Positions 10,391-20,490 are shown, counted from the stretch's first letter. The stretch: 64,000 bases of DNA from Gammaproteobacteria bacterium (GCA_024235015.1 JACKNG010000008.1:124001-188000), one strand, 5' to 3'. Notes: generated by a model from the sequence alone, not told the origin. Numbers and translations are program-made.

Positions 10391-11490
10391 GTGACATCCC
10401 CTGTCTCGTCGCTGGCCGGACGCCCTACCGGGCTTCTGCTCGCCGTTGGCGTTCTCACTGCTACCCTGGCCGCGTCCAGCCACGCGACCAGCATCGCGGT
10501 CGTCATCGGCGTCGATTACGCCGGGGCCAGGGCGCGCTGGGCCAAGGACGCCGTCAACGTCGCCAACGCGCTGGCTGCGACCGGCGATTTCCTGCCGGGC
10601 AACGTGCACCGTGTCGCGGGACCGGGCGGCACCGTGGTTACGCGTGACGCCATCCTCGGTGCCATTACCAACGCCGCGGTGGGCGCCCATGCCGGCGACG
10701 CGTCGTTCTTCTACTAGTCCGGACACGGTTCTTTCCGCCTCGATCAGAACACCGAAGTACCGGGGTCGGCCCCAATCCATCGCGCGACAAGTACGACGAG
10801 ACACTGTTCCTCGCTGCCGATGCCACGGGCTGGCTCGGCGATGATCAGCTGGCCGCTGCCTTCGCGCCGCTCACTGCCGGTGGTATCCGCGTCACGGCTT
10901 TTCTCCACGCGTGCTTTTGCGGCGGCGAATCGGTGGCCAGCCCGATGGGCGGAGACCTGGGGGACCTGGGGGACCTGGCAACCCTGCGCAACATCACCAT
11001 GATCGCCGCGGCAGACGAAAATCACACCGCGCCGGGTACCAGCGCCATCAGCGACAACGTCATCCGGCAGATCGGCCAGCACGGTATCGACCTCGACAGC
11101 ATGTCGCGGAGCGATCTCGCGCGTTTGTTCACCGCCATCCGCGTCAACGCACCGGTGGGCATGACCAATCGCAAGGGCGGCCCGAACTACCTCGGCGACA
11201 ACGTGGTCCATGCACCGGGACAGCCGCGCCCTTACGACCCACTGGCCTTCGGCAACGAGGAGGAAACGATCGGGGACTACGCGATCTTTCGCAGCAACCT
11301 CGTCGCCGAGCCCGGCACGGGCCGGTTGCTGCCGCTGGTCCTCGGCCTGGCTCTGCGGCGAAGGTCGCGCCCCGTCCGCGGCAGGCGCGCCTGCGCGGTG
11401 CGCGAGATCGACAGCGGCCCTGGTGGCACTGCGCCCGGCATCGCCTGCCGCAGCGATTCGCCTGCCCCGGGCTTGCCGCGGCCCTGCCTA
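10391..11490 (+). pseudogene. decayed secreted caspase-like (C14) protease gene
   Basis: The 108-codon 5' part encodes a signal peptide (LLLAVGVLTATLAASSHA) and a caspase-like start (VVIGVDYAGARARWAKDAVNVANAL), then reaches TAG at 10715-10717. Reading past the stop gives SGHGSF, which is the family's catalytic-His motif. A frame change near 10760-10772 in a G/C run then continues the homology (RDKYDETLFLAADATGWLGDDQ, then HACFCGGES at the catalytic-Cys position) to about 11300. A segment at 11302-11376 (VAEPGTG, hydrophobic stretch, RRR) resembles a PEP-CTERM sorting tail. Beyond it no clean stop is found before the convergent TPR gene. A stop and a frameshift make it non-functional as written; the end coordinate is approximate. 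Confidence 0.7.
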
Positions 11491-12075
11491 GGGCGTGGCG
11501 CGGGCACGCGCCGCAGCCGCGGCGTCCGCATCACCGCGCGCGGTCTGGATGTCGGCAATCAGCGCCCAGGTCCGCGCCTGTTCGGCCGCTGCACCCGGCA
11601 GGCTCAGCGCCCGCTGCGCAGTCTGCAGGGCCTGCTCCTGGTCACCGCGCCGGTAATGGGTGTAGGCGAGCTGTCGCCACAGGTCGGCGTCCTGCGGCGC
11701 GAGCTTCACGGCACGCTCGAGGGCGGCCTGGGCGCGATCCCAATCGTTACGGCTGGCTGCCTGCATGGCGGCGGCGAGCAGGCTCGATGTCGCGGCGTCA
11801 CGTGGCACAGGTGCCTCGGCGGGCTTCGCCAGCGCCAGTTGCTTACCCTCAGGGATCTCGTCCGGCAGCGGTTCGGCAGCCGGCCGTGGAGCATCGGGCA
11901 AGGCCCGTACGCCGGGCACCAGGGGCGGCGACGGGGTCGGCGCAGCCGGTGGCGCCGCAACAGCCGGCGCCGACGCCTCGCCCCGTGACTCGATGGGCGC
12001 GCGTACTCCGCCGCTGGCGCAGGCCTGCAGCAGGACGACGAGCAGCAGCGAAGACGGGCGGGCAATCCACTTCAT
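11488..12075 (-). CDS. lpoP: TPR lipoprotein, probable LpoP-type PBP1B activator
   Basis: A 195-residue lipoprotein precursor with signal and lipobox ending LLQAC, a Pro/Ala-rich linker of about 80 residues and a C-terminal TPR domain (NDWDRAQAALERAVKLAP, then QLAYTHYRRGDQEQAL). Its ATG overlaps the mrcB stop (ATGA), so it is the second gene of a two-gene operon with PBP1B. In Pseudomonas aeruginosa the TPR lipoprotein LpoP is encoded with PBP1B and activates it. The same architecture and linkage suggest the same job here, by inference; the linker would span the periplasm from the outer membrane. Confidence 0.75.
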   Translation of the reverse strand: MKWIARPSSLLLVVLLQACASGGVRAPIESRGEASAPAVAAPPAAPTPSPPLVPGVRALPDAPRPAAEPLPDEIPEGKQLALAKPAEAPVPRDAATSSLLAAAMQAASRNDWDRAQAALERAVKLAPQDADLWRQLAYTHYRRGDQEQALQTAQRALSLPGAAAEQARTWALIADIQTARGDADAAAAARARATP

Positions 12076-14435
12076 CGACCGAAGAATCCTCGTAGACGTT
12101 CCAACATACCGGGCACCTGGTCCTGCGCGGGCGGTGTCTCCGTACAGGTCGCCGAGGATGGCAGCGCGGTGTCGCGGTGAACGGGAACGCGTTCACCGTT
12201 CGCACATTCTTCCGGCAAGGCAACGCCACGGGCAAGGTCCACCCGCCGCCACTCGAGCCCGGCGGGCAGTTGCAGGTCGAGCGCGCTGACGCCGGCCTCG
12301 CGCATGGCCGCAACCCATACCCGCAGCGCGCCGCTACTGCCGGTCAGCCCGGTCACGCTGTTGTCGTCCCGACCGACCCAGGCCACCGCCAGGCGGTTGG
12401 CGCCGAACCCGGCGAACCAGCTGTCCCGGTTGTCGTTCGAGGTGCCGGTCTTGCCGGCCAGCGGCTGGGCGTCCGGCAGCGCCGCGAGCAGGCCGCGCGC
12501 TGTGCCCTCGGCAACCACCCGGGTCATCGCGAAACGCACCAGCGCGGCGGTCGCCGGTTCCATCACGTGCTCGATCTGCAGACCGTAGCGCTTGAGCTTG
12601 TGCTGTGCATGGTCGGTGACATCGCTGATCGCGCGCAGGGGGACCTTGAATCCGTCGTTGGCGAGGGCCGTGTAGGCTTCCGCCAGCAGCAAGGGCGACA
12701 TGTCGATCGCGCCGAGCAGGATCGACGGATAGGCCGGCAGGTCGTCGCCGAAACCGACCTTGCGCAGAAAATCGCGCACCGCCGGCAAGCCCAGTTCGAG
12801 ACCGAGATTGACCGTGGCGAGGTTGAGCGACCGCGTCAGGGCCTCGAGCAGGGGCAGGCGCCCGTGCTCGCGCCCGTCGAAATTCTTCGGCTGCCAGGTA
12901 TCCCCGTTCGGCGCCGTCCAGGTCACGGCGACGTCGTCGAGCGGGGTGAACAAGGCATAGCGGGACGGCTGTGCGAGCGCCTTTGCGTACACGAACGGCT
13001 TGATCACCGAACCGACCGGCCGGCGGGCGTCGACCGCGCGGTTGAAGCCGGCATAGCCCGGATTCCGGTCGCCGACGATGGCGAGAACCTCGCCGCTGTG
13101 CGGGTCGACGATCACCAGCGCAGTCTGCAGGTCCCGGCGATGCCCGTTGCGTTCGAGCTCATCGAGGGTGGTGCTGATCCGTTGCTCGACGCGCGCCTGC
13201 AGATCGGCGTCCAGCGTGGTGTAGATGTTGAGGCCCGCGGCATTGAGGTCGGTCGCGCTGTACTCGGCCAGCAACTGGCGTTTGACCAGGGCCATGAAGG
13301 CCGGGCTGCCCCGCTCTCCGCGCAGCCGTGCCGGGCGCAACTCGATCGGCTGCGCCCGCGCCGCACGCGCCACCCCGGCCTCGATGACGTGTCTGGCCAG
13401 CAGCACGTCGAGCACGACATCACGCCGTGCCCGGGCGGTGTCGGGATGGCGGCGCGGATCGTAGGCCGACGGGCCCTTGATCATGCCGATGAGTACCGCC
13501 ATCGATGCGATGTCGAGTTCCGCCAGCGGCTTGCCGAAGTAGAACTGCGCGGCGAGTTCGAAACCGTGGATGGCACGGTTGCCGTCCTGGCCCAGGAACA
13601 CTTCGTTGACGTAGGTCTCGAGGATGCTCTGCTTGTCGAAGCGCCATTCCAGCGATAGCGCCATCAGCATCTCGGTGAGCTTGCGCGACAGCGTCCGCTC
13701 ACGCGTGAGGTAGAAATTCTTGACCAGTTGCTGGGTAAGGGTGCTGCCGCCCTGCACCCAACGTTGCGCACGCAGGTTGCTGAGCATGGCGCGCGCCAGG
13801 CCCAGCACGTCGACGCCGAAGTGATCGAAATAGCGATGGTCCTCGACCGCAACCAGCGCGGCGACGAAGCGCGGCGGCAGGTCGTCGTAGCGCAATAACT
13901 TGCGATCCTCGAAACGGTGCGGGTTGATACTGCCGATCTCGACCGGGTCGAGGCGCAGTACACCGAGGGCCTCGCCGCTCACGACATCCTGCAACGTGGC
14001 GATACCGGTGTGGTCGAACGTTGCGCGGAACCGGCGCTGCGGTTCGGGGATGTCCCAGAAGTCGAAACCGCGCGCGAAGACCTCGACGTCCTGGTCGTGG
14101 ACGGCGAACTGGCCGCGCGCAGTCGGGCGACTGACCTGACGATAGCCGAGACGCTCCAACTCGCGACGTAAGCGAGCGGACGTTACCGCAGCGCCGGGAA
14201 ACAATTCGAGCGGTCGTGCATAGACACGCGCCGGCAACGACCATTGCCGCGACTCGAAAGTCCGCGCGACTTCGCGGTCCAGCCACAACCAATAGGCCGC
14301 GACGCCGACCGCCAGCCACAGCAGCAGGTGCCGCAGGTAGAAGGCCAGTGCGCGCCAGCCGCTGCGACGGCGCTCGGGTGGTCGCTCGGTGCGGGACTTG
14401 TGCCGCGACGGCGGGCGACGCCGGCTCACGGCCAT
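12072..14435 (-). CDS. mrcB: bifunctional penicillin-binding protein 1B
   Basis: A 787-residue class A PBP that polymerises and crosslinks peptidoglycan. A basic cytoplasmic tail and one membrane segment (about 29-50) precede a UB2H-like domain, the GT51 transglycosylase domain (catalytic EDHRYFDHFGVD near 193, later GQDGNRAIHGFE) and a transpeptidase domain with all three motifs: SVIK near 474, SLN near 540 and KTGTS near 690. No adjacent lpoB is seen; the downstream TPR lipoprotein is the likely activator. ATG at 14435. Confidence 0.96.
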   Translation of the reverse strand: MAVSRRRPPSRHKSRTERPPERRRSGWRALAFYLRHLLLWLAVGVAAYWLWLDREVARTFESRQWSLPARVYARPLELFPGAAVTSARLRRELERLGYRQVSRPTARGQFAVHDQDVEVFARGFDFWDIPEPQRRFRATFDHTGIATLQDVVSGEALGVLRLDPVEIGSINPHRFEDRKLLRYDDLPPRFVAALVAVEDHRYFDHFGVDVLGLARAMLSNLRAQRWVQGGSTLTQQLVKNFYLTRERTLSRKLTEMLMALSLEWRFDKQSILETYVNEVFLGQDGNRAIHGFELAAQFYFGKPLAELDIASMAVLIGMIKGPSAYDPRRHPDTARARRDVVLDVLLARHVIEAGVARAARAQPIELRPARLRGERGSPAFMALVKRQLLAEYSATDLNAAGLNIYTTLDADLQARVEQRISTTLDELERNGHRRDLQTALVIVDPHSGEVLAIVGDRNPGYAGFNRAVDARRPVGSVIKPFVYAKALAQPSRYALFTPLDDVAVTWTAPNGDTWQPKNFDGREHGRLPLLEALTRSLNLATVNLGLELGLPAVRDFLRKVGFGDDLPAYPSILLGAIDMSPLLLAEAYTALANDGFKVPLRAISDVTDHAQHKLKRYGLQIEHVMEPATAALVRFAMTRVVAEGTARGLLAALPDAQPLAGKTGTSNDNRDSWFAGFGANRLAVAWVGRDDNSVTGLTGSSGALRVWVAAMREAGVSALDLQLPAGLEWRRVDLARGVALPEECANGERVPVHRDTALPSSATCTETPPAQDQVPGMLERLRGFFGR

Positions 14436-14480
14436 GAGGGTCGATCGGGCAAGGAATCCCTCGTCGCACGCGGGGGGTGC

Positions 14481-14515
14481 AGAAACAAAGGCCCTTCCCG
14501 TGGGAAGGGCCGAAT
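14481..14515 (-). terminator. intrinsic terminator after the H1-like gene
   Basis: A perfect ten-base inverted repeat, GGCCCTTCCC and GGGAAGGGCC (14490-14511), is followed on the minus strand by TTTGTTTC. It lies about 80 bases past the end of the -1-frame extension and ahead of mrcB. Confidence 0.7.
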
Positions 14516-14533
14516 CATCTGGTTGGCAGGGAG

Positions 14534-14574
14534 CGCCGCCGGCGGGACCGGCGGCGGTGACACAGCAGTGTCAC
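14534..14574. repeat. two back-to-back hairpins
   Basis: CGCCGCCGG/CCGGCGGCG with a five-base loop (14534-14556) abuts GTGACAC/GTGTCAC with a four-base loop (14557-14574). Both arms are perfect. They begin 15 bases after the TGA that ends the -1-frame extension of the H1-like gene, so they belong to the 3' end of that transcript, perhaps as RNA-stabilising or processing structures. Confidence 0.65.
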
Positions 14575-14589
14575 GGGGGAAAATGGCGA

Positions 14590-14789
14590 TCAACTGCGTT
14601 TGTGCTTGCGATCGTATTCCCGTTCCCACTTCCTTGCGAAGTTGTCTACAGCTCGTTTCATCGCAGCGCGCTTCGCCTGTTCGGCTTTCCTTTGCCGTGC
14701 GGCTTCCCGTCGAGCTGCGAGTCTCGCGCGGACTTCAGTCTTTGCAGCCTGCAGTCGCTCGCGCTCGTCAGGTTGGCGATCGCGCGCCG

Positions 14790-14793
<4 letters not shown>
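14590..14793 (-). other. open -1 frame extension of the H1-like gene (67 codons)
   Basis: Beginning with the G of the last sense codon, the -1 frame stays open for 67 codons to TGA at 14590-14592. The product is rich in Arg, Lys, Glu and Ala and looks like a charged helix or coiled coil (EVRARLAARREAARQRKAEQ), ending NFARKWEREYDRKHKRS. It has no good start of its own apart from an internal ATG 23 codons from the end. It would be expressed as the C-terminal part of a 187-residue protein if ribosomes slip at 14793-14799. An ancestral in-frame extension cut off by an indel in the A run is the alternative. Confidence 0.5.
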
Positions 14794-15152
<359 letters not shown>

Positions 15153-15206
15153 ATTGAGGCCCCCTTCAATGATTAATTGAGGTTAATGAGACTACACCAC
15201 GGGGCC

Positions 15207-15235
15207 TATATACATCACTAAGATCGGATCTGCAA
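15207..15235 (-). promoter_or_regulatory. candidate promoter of the H1-like gene
   Basis: On the minus strand TTGCAG (15230-15235) and TATATA (15207-15212) are 17 bases apart, in the A/T-rich 192-base gap between adk and the H1-like gene. The start codon is about 55 bases downstream. Hexamer matches are moderate (3 and 4 of 6). Confidence 0.45.
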
Positions 15236-15344
15236 TGAATACAACTCATTTTTTCCGCGTCATCGCAGCGATGTGATCGACGACATACGCAACACGATCG
15301 CATCGCTTTCAACGTCGACGATCACGCACATCCGATCGGCGCTC

Positions 15345-15995
15345 TCACTTTTCCAACTCGGCTTCGATCTTCGCACGGATCTCGTCGACCGCTCCGACGC
15401 CATCGACCGCTATGTAGGCGAGTGTGCTATCGGTTTGCGCACGCTTCGAATAGAAGTCGATCAGCGGCTTGGTCTGATCGTGGTAGACGGCGAGACGATT
15501 GCGCACCGTTTCTTCCTTGTCATCGTCACGCTGGACCAGGGGTTCACCGGTCACGTCATCGTGATCCGCGACACGCGGCGGATTGAACACGACGTGGTAA
15601 GTCCGCCCGGATGCCGGGTGCACGCGACGCCCCGACATGCGCTTCACGATTTCCTCGTCGTCGACCGCGATCTCGACCACCTTGTCGATCTCGATCCCGC
15701 TGGCGGCGAGACCTTCGGCCTGTGGAATCGTGCGTGGAAAGCCGTCGAAGAGGAAACCGTTGGCGCAATCGGACTGACTCACGCGATCGCGCACGAGGCC
15801 GAGGATGATGTCATCCGAGACCAGCCCACCGGAATCCATGATCGTTTTCGCTTCGAGGCCCAGCGGCGTGCCCGCCTTGACCGCGGCCCGCAGCATGTCG
15901 CCGGTCGAAATCTTCGGGATCCCGTACCGGGCGCAGATGAAGTCGCCCTGCGTTCCCTTACCGGCTCCGGGGCCGCCGAGAAGAATGATTTTCAT
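15345..15995 (-). CDS. adk: adenylate kinase
   Basis: Adenylate kinase interconverts ATP and AMP with two ADP in the cytoplasm. The 216-residue product is the long form with a LID insert. Visible are the P-loop GGPGAGKGTQ, the AMP site STGDMLR, GFPRTIPQA and the LID segment GRRVHPASGRTYH. That LID lacks the four-Cys zinc site, as in gammaproteobacterial enzymes. ATG 15995 has GGGAG seven bases upstream. Confidence 0.98.
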   Translation of the reverse strand: MKIILLGGPGAGKGTQGDFICARYGIPKISTGDMLRAAVKAGTPLGLEAKTIMDSGGLVSDDIILGLVRDRVSQSDCANGFLFDGFPRTIPQAEGLAASGIEIDKVVEIAVDDEEIVKRMSGRRVHPASGRTYHVVFNPPRVADHDDVTGEPLVQRDDDKEETVRNRLAVYHDQTKPLIDFYSKRAQTDSTLAYIAVDGVGAVDEIRAKIEAELEK

Positions 15996-16186
15996 GTCTT
16001 AACTCCCAAGTTTCGTCGATTCGAGATATTGCCTGAGTCGTGATTAACGCAGGCCGCGCCCAGCGGCCCATCGCAGAAATTCCTGTATGCCACCCGCGCG
16101 CCGGACGCGATCTGCCGCCGCACCCGTCTTGCACCGCCCGCGGGCCGCGATCATACAATCGTCACGGGCACCAACCACTGCTGTCG

Positions 16187-16558
16187 ATGAAACTCGATTT
16201 CGATTCACCTGCCGGCACACTCGCGATCGCAGCCTACGCGCCGGGCTGGATCCGCGTTGGCGATCAGCGCCTCGCACAGGCTTGCGTGGTCGAACCGGGC
16301 GGCGTGCGGCTCGACCTGCTGCCCGCGACCCTGGCGGAATTTGACGCGACGCACGCCGCAGCGCTGGCCGGGCAAGGTGCGGAAATCGTCCTGCTCGGGA
16401 CCGGTGCCGAGCAGCGCTTCATCGATTACGCTCTCGTCGATTTCCTCGCCGAGCGTGGCGTCGGACTCGAGATCATGGACACCGGCGCCGCCTGCCGCTC
16501 GTTCAACCTGCTCGCCGCGGAGGGCCGCGCCGTGCTCGCCGCCCTGTACATGATCTGA
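16187..16558 (+). CDS. Mth938/DUF498-domain protein
   Basis: A 123-residue protein of the Mth938-like (DUF498/DUF598) family, related to mitochondrial NDUFAF3. Family features are VLLGTGAEQRF, the following GVGLEIMDTGAACRSFNLL segment and the end AALYMI. The start is set at ATG 16187; the frame extends 49 codons upstream with no conservation. Bacterial members have no proven role; an assembly or membrane-protein biogenesis function is proposed for relatives. It is transcribed away from adk and converges with rpoS after a 233-base gap in which I see no gene. Confidence 0.8.
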   Translation: MKLDFDSPAGTLAIAAYAPGWIRVGDQRLAQACVVEPGGVRLDLLPATLAEFDATHAAALAGQGAEIVLLGTGAEQRFIDYALVDFLAERGVGLEIMDTGAACRSFNLLAAEGRAVLAALYMI

Positions 16559-16791
16559 CTGCGGCGGCTCAGCACTGCCGACACCTGAGTTCCAATCCTT
16601 CGCTGACCGGCTGAATTCACCGCGACGCGTGCGGCGCCGGGTCGATGGCGTGCGGGGTATCGACATCCCGGCCTGGCTTGCCCGGCCGTCCTCGCGACAG
16701 TGCCGTCGAGGGATGCCGGGATGCGGGCGGGGCCACCCCCTGCGGTAGGCTCGCATGGCGGCGCCGGGGGACGACGCGCGACGAAACCCGG

Positions 16792-17856
16792 CTAGATCTC
16801 CGCGAACAGCTGGTCGACCGAAAAGCCCTCGCGTTCGAGGATCTTGCGCAGCCGTTTCAGCGCTTCGATCTGGATCTGGCGCACGCGCTCGCGGGTGACG
16901 CCGATCTCGCTGCCAACTTCTTCGAGCGTGGCGATCTCCTGGCCATTGAGGCCGAAGCGACGCTCCACCACGGCGCGCTGCTTGTCGTTCAACTGCGCCA
17001 GCCAGGTCTCGAGATGGCGCTGGACGTCGTCGTCCTGCAGCAGTTCCACCGGGTCGGTGTTGTGCTCGTCAGGGATGGTGTCGAGCACGGAGCGATCCGA
17101 GTCGCGTTCGGCCGGCACGTCGACGGACGTGGTGCGTTCGTTCAGCCCGAGCATGCGTTTGACGTCCTCGATCGGCTTGTCGAGCATGTTGGCGACGTCC
17201 TCGGGGCTGGGCTCGCGGTCGAGCTTCTGCGCCAGCTCGCGCGCGGCGCGCAGGTAGACGTTGATTTCCTTGATCACGTGGATGGGCAGGCGGATGGTCC
17301 GGGTCTGGTTCATCAGCGCCCGCTCGATGGTCTGCCTGATCCACCACGTGGCATAGGTCGAGAAGCGGAAACCGCGTTCGGGATCGAACTTCTCGACCGC
17401 CCGGATCAAGCCGAGGTTGCCTTCCTCGATGAGGTCGAGCAGGGCCAGGCCACGGTTCATGTAACGCCGCGCGATCTTTACCACCAGGCGCAGGTTGCTG
17501 ACGATCATGCGCTCGCGCGCCTTGTCGTCGCCACGCAGGGCGAGCCGCGCCAGCTGCACCTCTTCCGCGGCCGTCAGCAGCGACGAGTAACCGATTTCGT
17601 TGAGATACAGGCGGGTCGCGTCGATATCGCCCTGCGCGACCTCGCCGGGTTCGAATTGTTGCTCGACTTCCGGCTGCTCGACCTCGTCCTCGCCCACTTC
17701 GGTGGCCTCGAACTCCGCCTCGTCGCCGTCCTCGGTATCGAGATCGTCGTCGTGCGCCGCGGCGTCGGCATCGCGCGCGGCGCGGGCTTCATCCGCCGCG
17801 TCGGGTGCCGGCGTGGCGCGTTTCCTAGGGCGTGATTTGCCGCGGGAGTCCGTCAT
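16792..17856 (-). CDS. rpoS: RNA polymerase sigma factor RpoS
   Basis: The stationary-phase and general stress sigma factor. The 354-residue product has an acidic N-terminal region of about 60 residues, region 1.2 (ATRLYLNEIGYSSLL), region 2 (NLRLVVKIARRYMNRGL, STYATWWIRQTIERA), region 3 (HVIKEINVYLRAARELAQ) and region 4 with helix-turn-helix (GVTRERVRQIQIEALKRLR). The NlpD gene lies 15 bases upstream, and in relatives a main rpoS promoter lies within nlpD. Identity to RpoS rather than RpoD rests on length, the missing region 1.1 spacer and the pcm-nlpD context. Confidence 0.96.
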   Translation of the reverse strand: MTDSRGKSRPRKRATPAPDAADEARAARDADAAAHDDDLDTEDGDEAEFEATEVGEDEVEQPEVEQQFEPGEVAQGDIDATRLYLNEIGYSSLLTAAEEVQLARLALRGDDKARERMIVSNLRLVVKIARRYMNRGLALLDLIEEGNLGLIRAVEKFDPERGFRFSTYATWWIRQTIERALMNQTRTIRLPIHVIKEINVYLRAARELAQKLDREPSPEDVANMLDKPIEDVKRMLGLNERTTSVDVPAERDSDRSVLDTIPDEHNTDPVELLQDDDVQRHLETWLAQLNDKQRAVVERRFGLNGQEIATLEEVGSEIGVTRERVRQIQIEALKRLRKILEREGFSVDQLFAEI

Positions 17857-17871
17857 GGGGCGTATCGATCG

Positions 17872-18678
17872 TCATCGCTTGGGCAGGTACTGGTAAGGAT
17901 CCACGGACTTCCCGTTACGACGGATTTCGAAATGCAGCATGACGTCGCGCGCCTCGCTGTTGCCCATGCGGGCGATGAGTTGGCCGCCCTCGACATGCTG
18001 GCCTTCCTGCACCAGCCGCGTTTCGTTGTGGGCGTAAGCGCTGAGGAACGTTTCGTCGTGCTTGACGATGATAAGCTCACCGTATCCACGCAGTCCACTT
18101 CCGCTATAGACCACCGAACCGGCCGCTGCAGCCTTCACTTCCTGCCCGCGCTTGCCGCGGATCTCGAGGCCCCGGGTACCGGTCACCGAGGTCGCCGCGG
18201 TGACCTTGCCACGCGTCGGCCACTGCCAGTGCAAGGCCGCCGTCGGCGTACGCGCGGGCGGCCGCGCGGGGGTTGCCGCGGGGGCACCGGGTGTGCGCGC
18301 CGGAGCGGCGCGTGGCGGCGCCGTGCCGGGCTTGTTCGCCGAGGCTGACCGCGGTGGCGTCAAGCGCAGACGCTGGCCGACGATGATCAGGTCGGGATTG
18401 CGAATACCGTTCCAACGCACCAGGTCGCGGTAATCGAGGCCATAGCGCCAGGCAATGGCATGCAGCGTATCGCCGCGCACGACGACGTGCTCGGCTGGTC
18501 GCGGGCCGCGCGCGGGCAAGGCCGGGGGTGTGGCACGCGTCACCGGCGGCGCCGCTCGATCGGGAACCTGCTTGCGCTCGATCGGTGCCTGCGGCTGCGA
18601 CTGGCAGGCAGCCAGCGCGCACAACAGGGTCACCAGGTACAGCGTGCGCGGCAGCCGCGGCAACACCCCTCGCAGCAT
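17872..18678 (-). CDS. nlpD: murein hydrolase activator NlpD
   Basis: A 268-residue outer-membrane lipoprotein (lipobox LAAC near residue 25) that activates amidases at the division septum in relatives. A LysM domain is at about 62-105 (VVRGDTLHAIAWRYGLDYRDL), then a Pro/Ala linker and a C-terminal LytM/M23 domain (RGLEIRGKRGQEVKAAAAG). The zinc ligands are degenerate, as expected for an activator. ATG 18678 is chosen because it gives a proper signal peptide; an upstream GTG would add about 13 residues. Next to pcm and rpoS as usual. Confidence 0.94.
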   Translation of the reverse strand: MLRGVLPRLPRTLYLVTLLCALAACQSQPQAPIERKQVPDRAAPPVTRATPPALPARGPRPAEHVVVRGDTLHAIAWRYGLDYRDLVRWNGIRNPDLIIVGQRLRLTPPRSASANKPGTAPPRAAPARTPGAPAATPARPPARTPTAALHWQWPTRGKVTAATSVTGTRGLEIRGKRGQEVKAAAAGSVVYSGSGLRGYGELIIVKHDETFLSAYAHNETRLVQEGQHVEGGQLIARMGNSEARDVMLHFEIRRNGKSVDPYQYLPKR

Positions 18679-18830
18679 GGGAAATTGCTGCGTGCCGACC
18701 GGACTGGGCTCCGTCACGGCCACGCCTGCCCGCTCAGCAGGTCGTGACGCGTTCGCCGTGCGCGCGCGCCGCTGCGCACGGCATCCGCGCCGGGACTGTC
18801 CGCTGCCGCAGCGACACCCGCATCGATGTG

Positions 18831-19487
18831 CTAGCTCACGCCGTCGAGCAGCGGCACGAAACTGACGCGCTCGAGCACGGTGTCCTCGAAGCCGCTGGCG
18901 GTGCGCGTGACCAGTCGCAGTTCCTGGCTGCCGGCGCGGCCGACCGGGATGATGAGCCGCCCGCCGAGCGCCAGCTGCTGCAACAGCGGCTCGGGAATGC
19001 CGACCGGCGCAGCAGCGACCAGGATCGCGTCGAAAGGAGCATGCTCGGGCCAGCCGAGAAAGCCATCGCCGTGACGCACCCGGACATTGTTGATGCGCAG
19101 TTCGTGCAGGCGCGAGCGCAGCTTGTTGGCCAAGGCGGCAATGCGCTCGATGCTGAACACCCGACCGCTGAGCTGCGCCAGCACGGCGCTCTGGTAGCCG
19201 CATCCGGCGCCGACCTCGAGTACGCGTTCGAGGCTGCCGCTGGCATACAAGGCCTCGGTCATGGCCGCCACGATATAGGGCTGGGAGATGGTCTGGCCAA
19301 AGCCGATCGGCAGCGCGGTGTTCTCGTAGGCACGACTCGCCAGGGCCTCGTCGACGAACAGGTGGCGTGGCGTGGTGCGCATGACTTCGAGCACGACCTC
19401 GTTGCGTATGCCCATGCCACGCAGCTGATCGACCAGCCGGTTGCGGGCACGCTGCGAGGTCAAGCCGATACCGCGGGGATCCGTCAT
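18831..19487 (-). CDS. pcm: protein-L-isoaspartate O-methyltransferase
   Basis: Repairs isoaspartyl residues in aged proteins by SAM-dependent methylation. The 218-residue product has the family start GIGLTSQRARNRLVDQL, the GFGQTISQPYIVA segment and the SAM loop VLEVGAGCGYQSAVL, then HGDGFLGWPEHAPFD. It heads the pcm-nlpD-rpoS set. The surE gene that usually precedes pcm is missing; argF lies upstream instead, 103 bases away. Confidence 0.97.
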   Translation of the reverse strand: MTDPRGIGLTSQRARNRLVDQLRGMGIRNEVVLEVMRTTPRHLFVDEALASRAYENTALPIGFGQTISQPYIVAAMTEALYASGSLERVLEVGAGCGYQSAVLAQLSGRVFSIERIAALANKLRSRLHELRINNVRVRHGDGFLGWPEHAPFDAILVAAAPVGIPEPLLQQLALGGRLIIPVGRAGSQELRLVTRTASGFEDTVLERVSFVPLLDGVS

Positions 19488-19590
19488 GCTTCGAAACCGA
19501 GTGGGCGGGCTGCCGCAGACACGCTAGCGACGCGCCGCGGGGGCGTCAATCGCGCCGCCTGGCGATGTGCGTGCATTGCGCCCGGCACGG

Positions 19591-20490
<900 letters not shown>

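Noticed and set aside
10715..10717. TAG in the caspase-like gene as a recoded (for example pyrrolysine) codon
   Set aside because: A separate frameshift follows within 60 bases and no recoding element is seen; decay explains both lesions.
14590..14661. A separate 23-codon gene starting at the internal ATG of the -1 frame
   Set aside because: There is no ribosome-binding site, and protein-like character begins well upstream of the ATG, so it is part of a longer frame.
18679..19203. A long N-terminal extension of NlpD
   Set aside because: It is the out-of-frame reading of pcm; the lipoprotein signal starts at ATG 18678.
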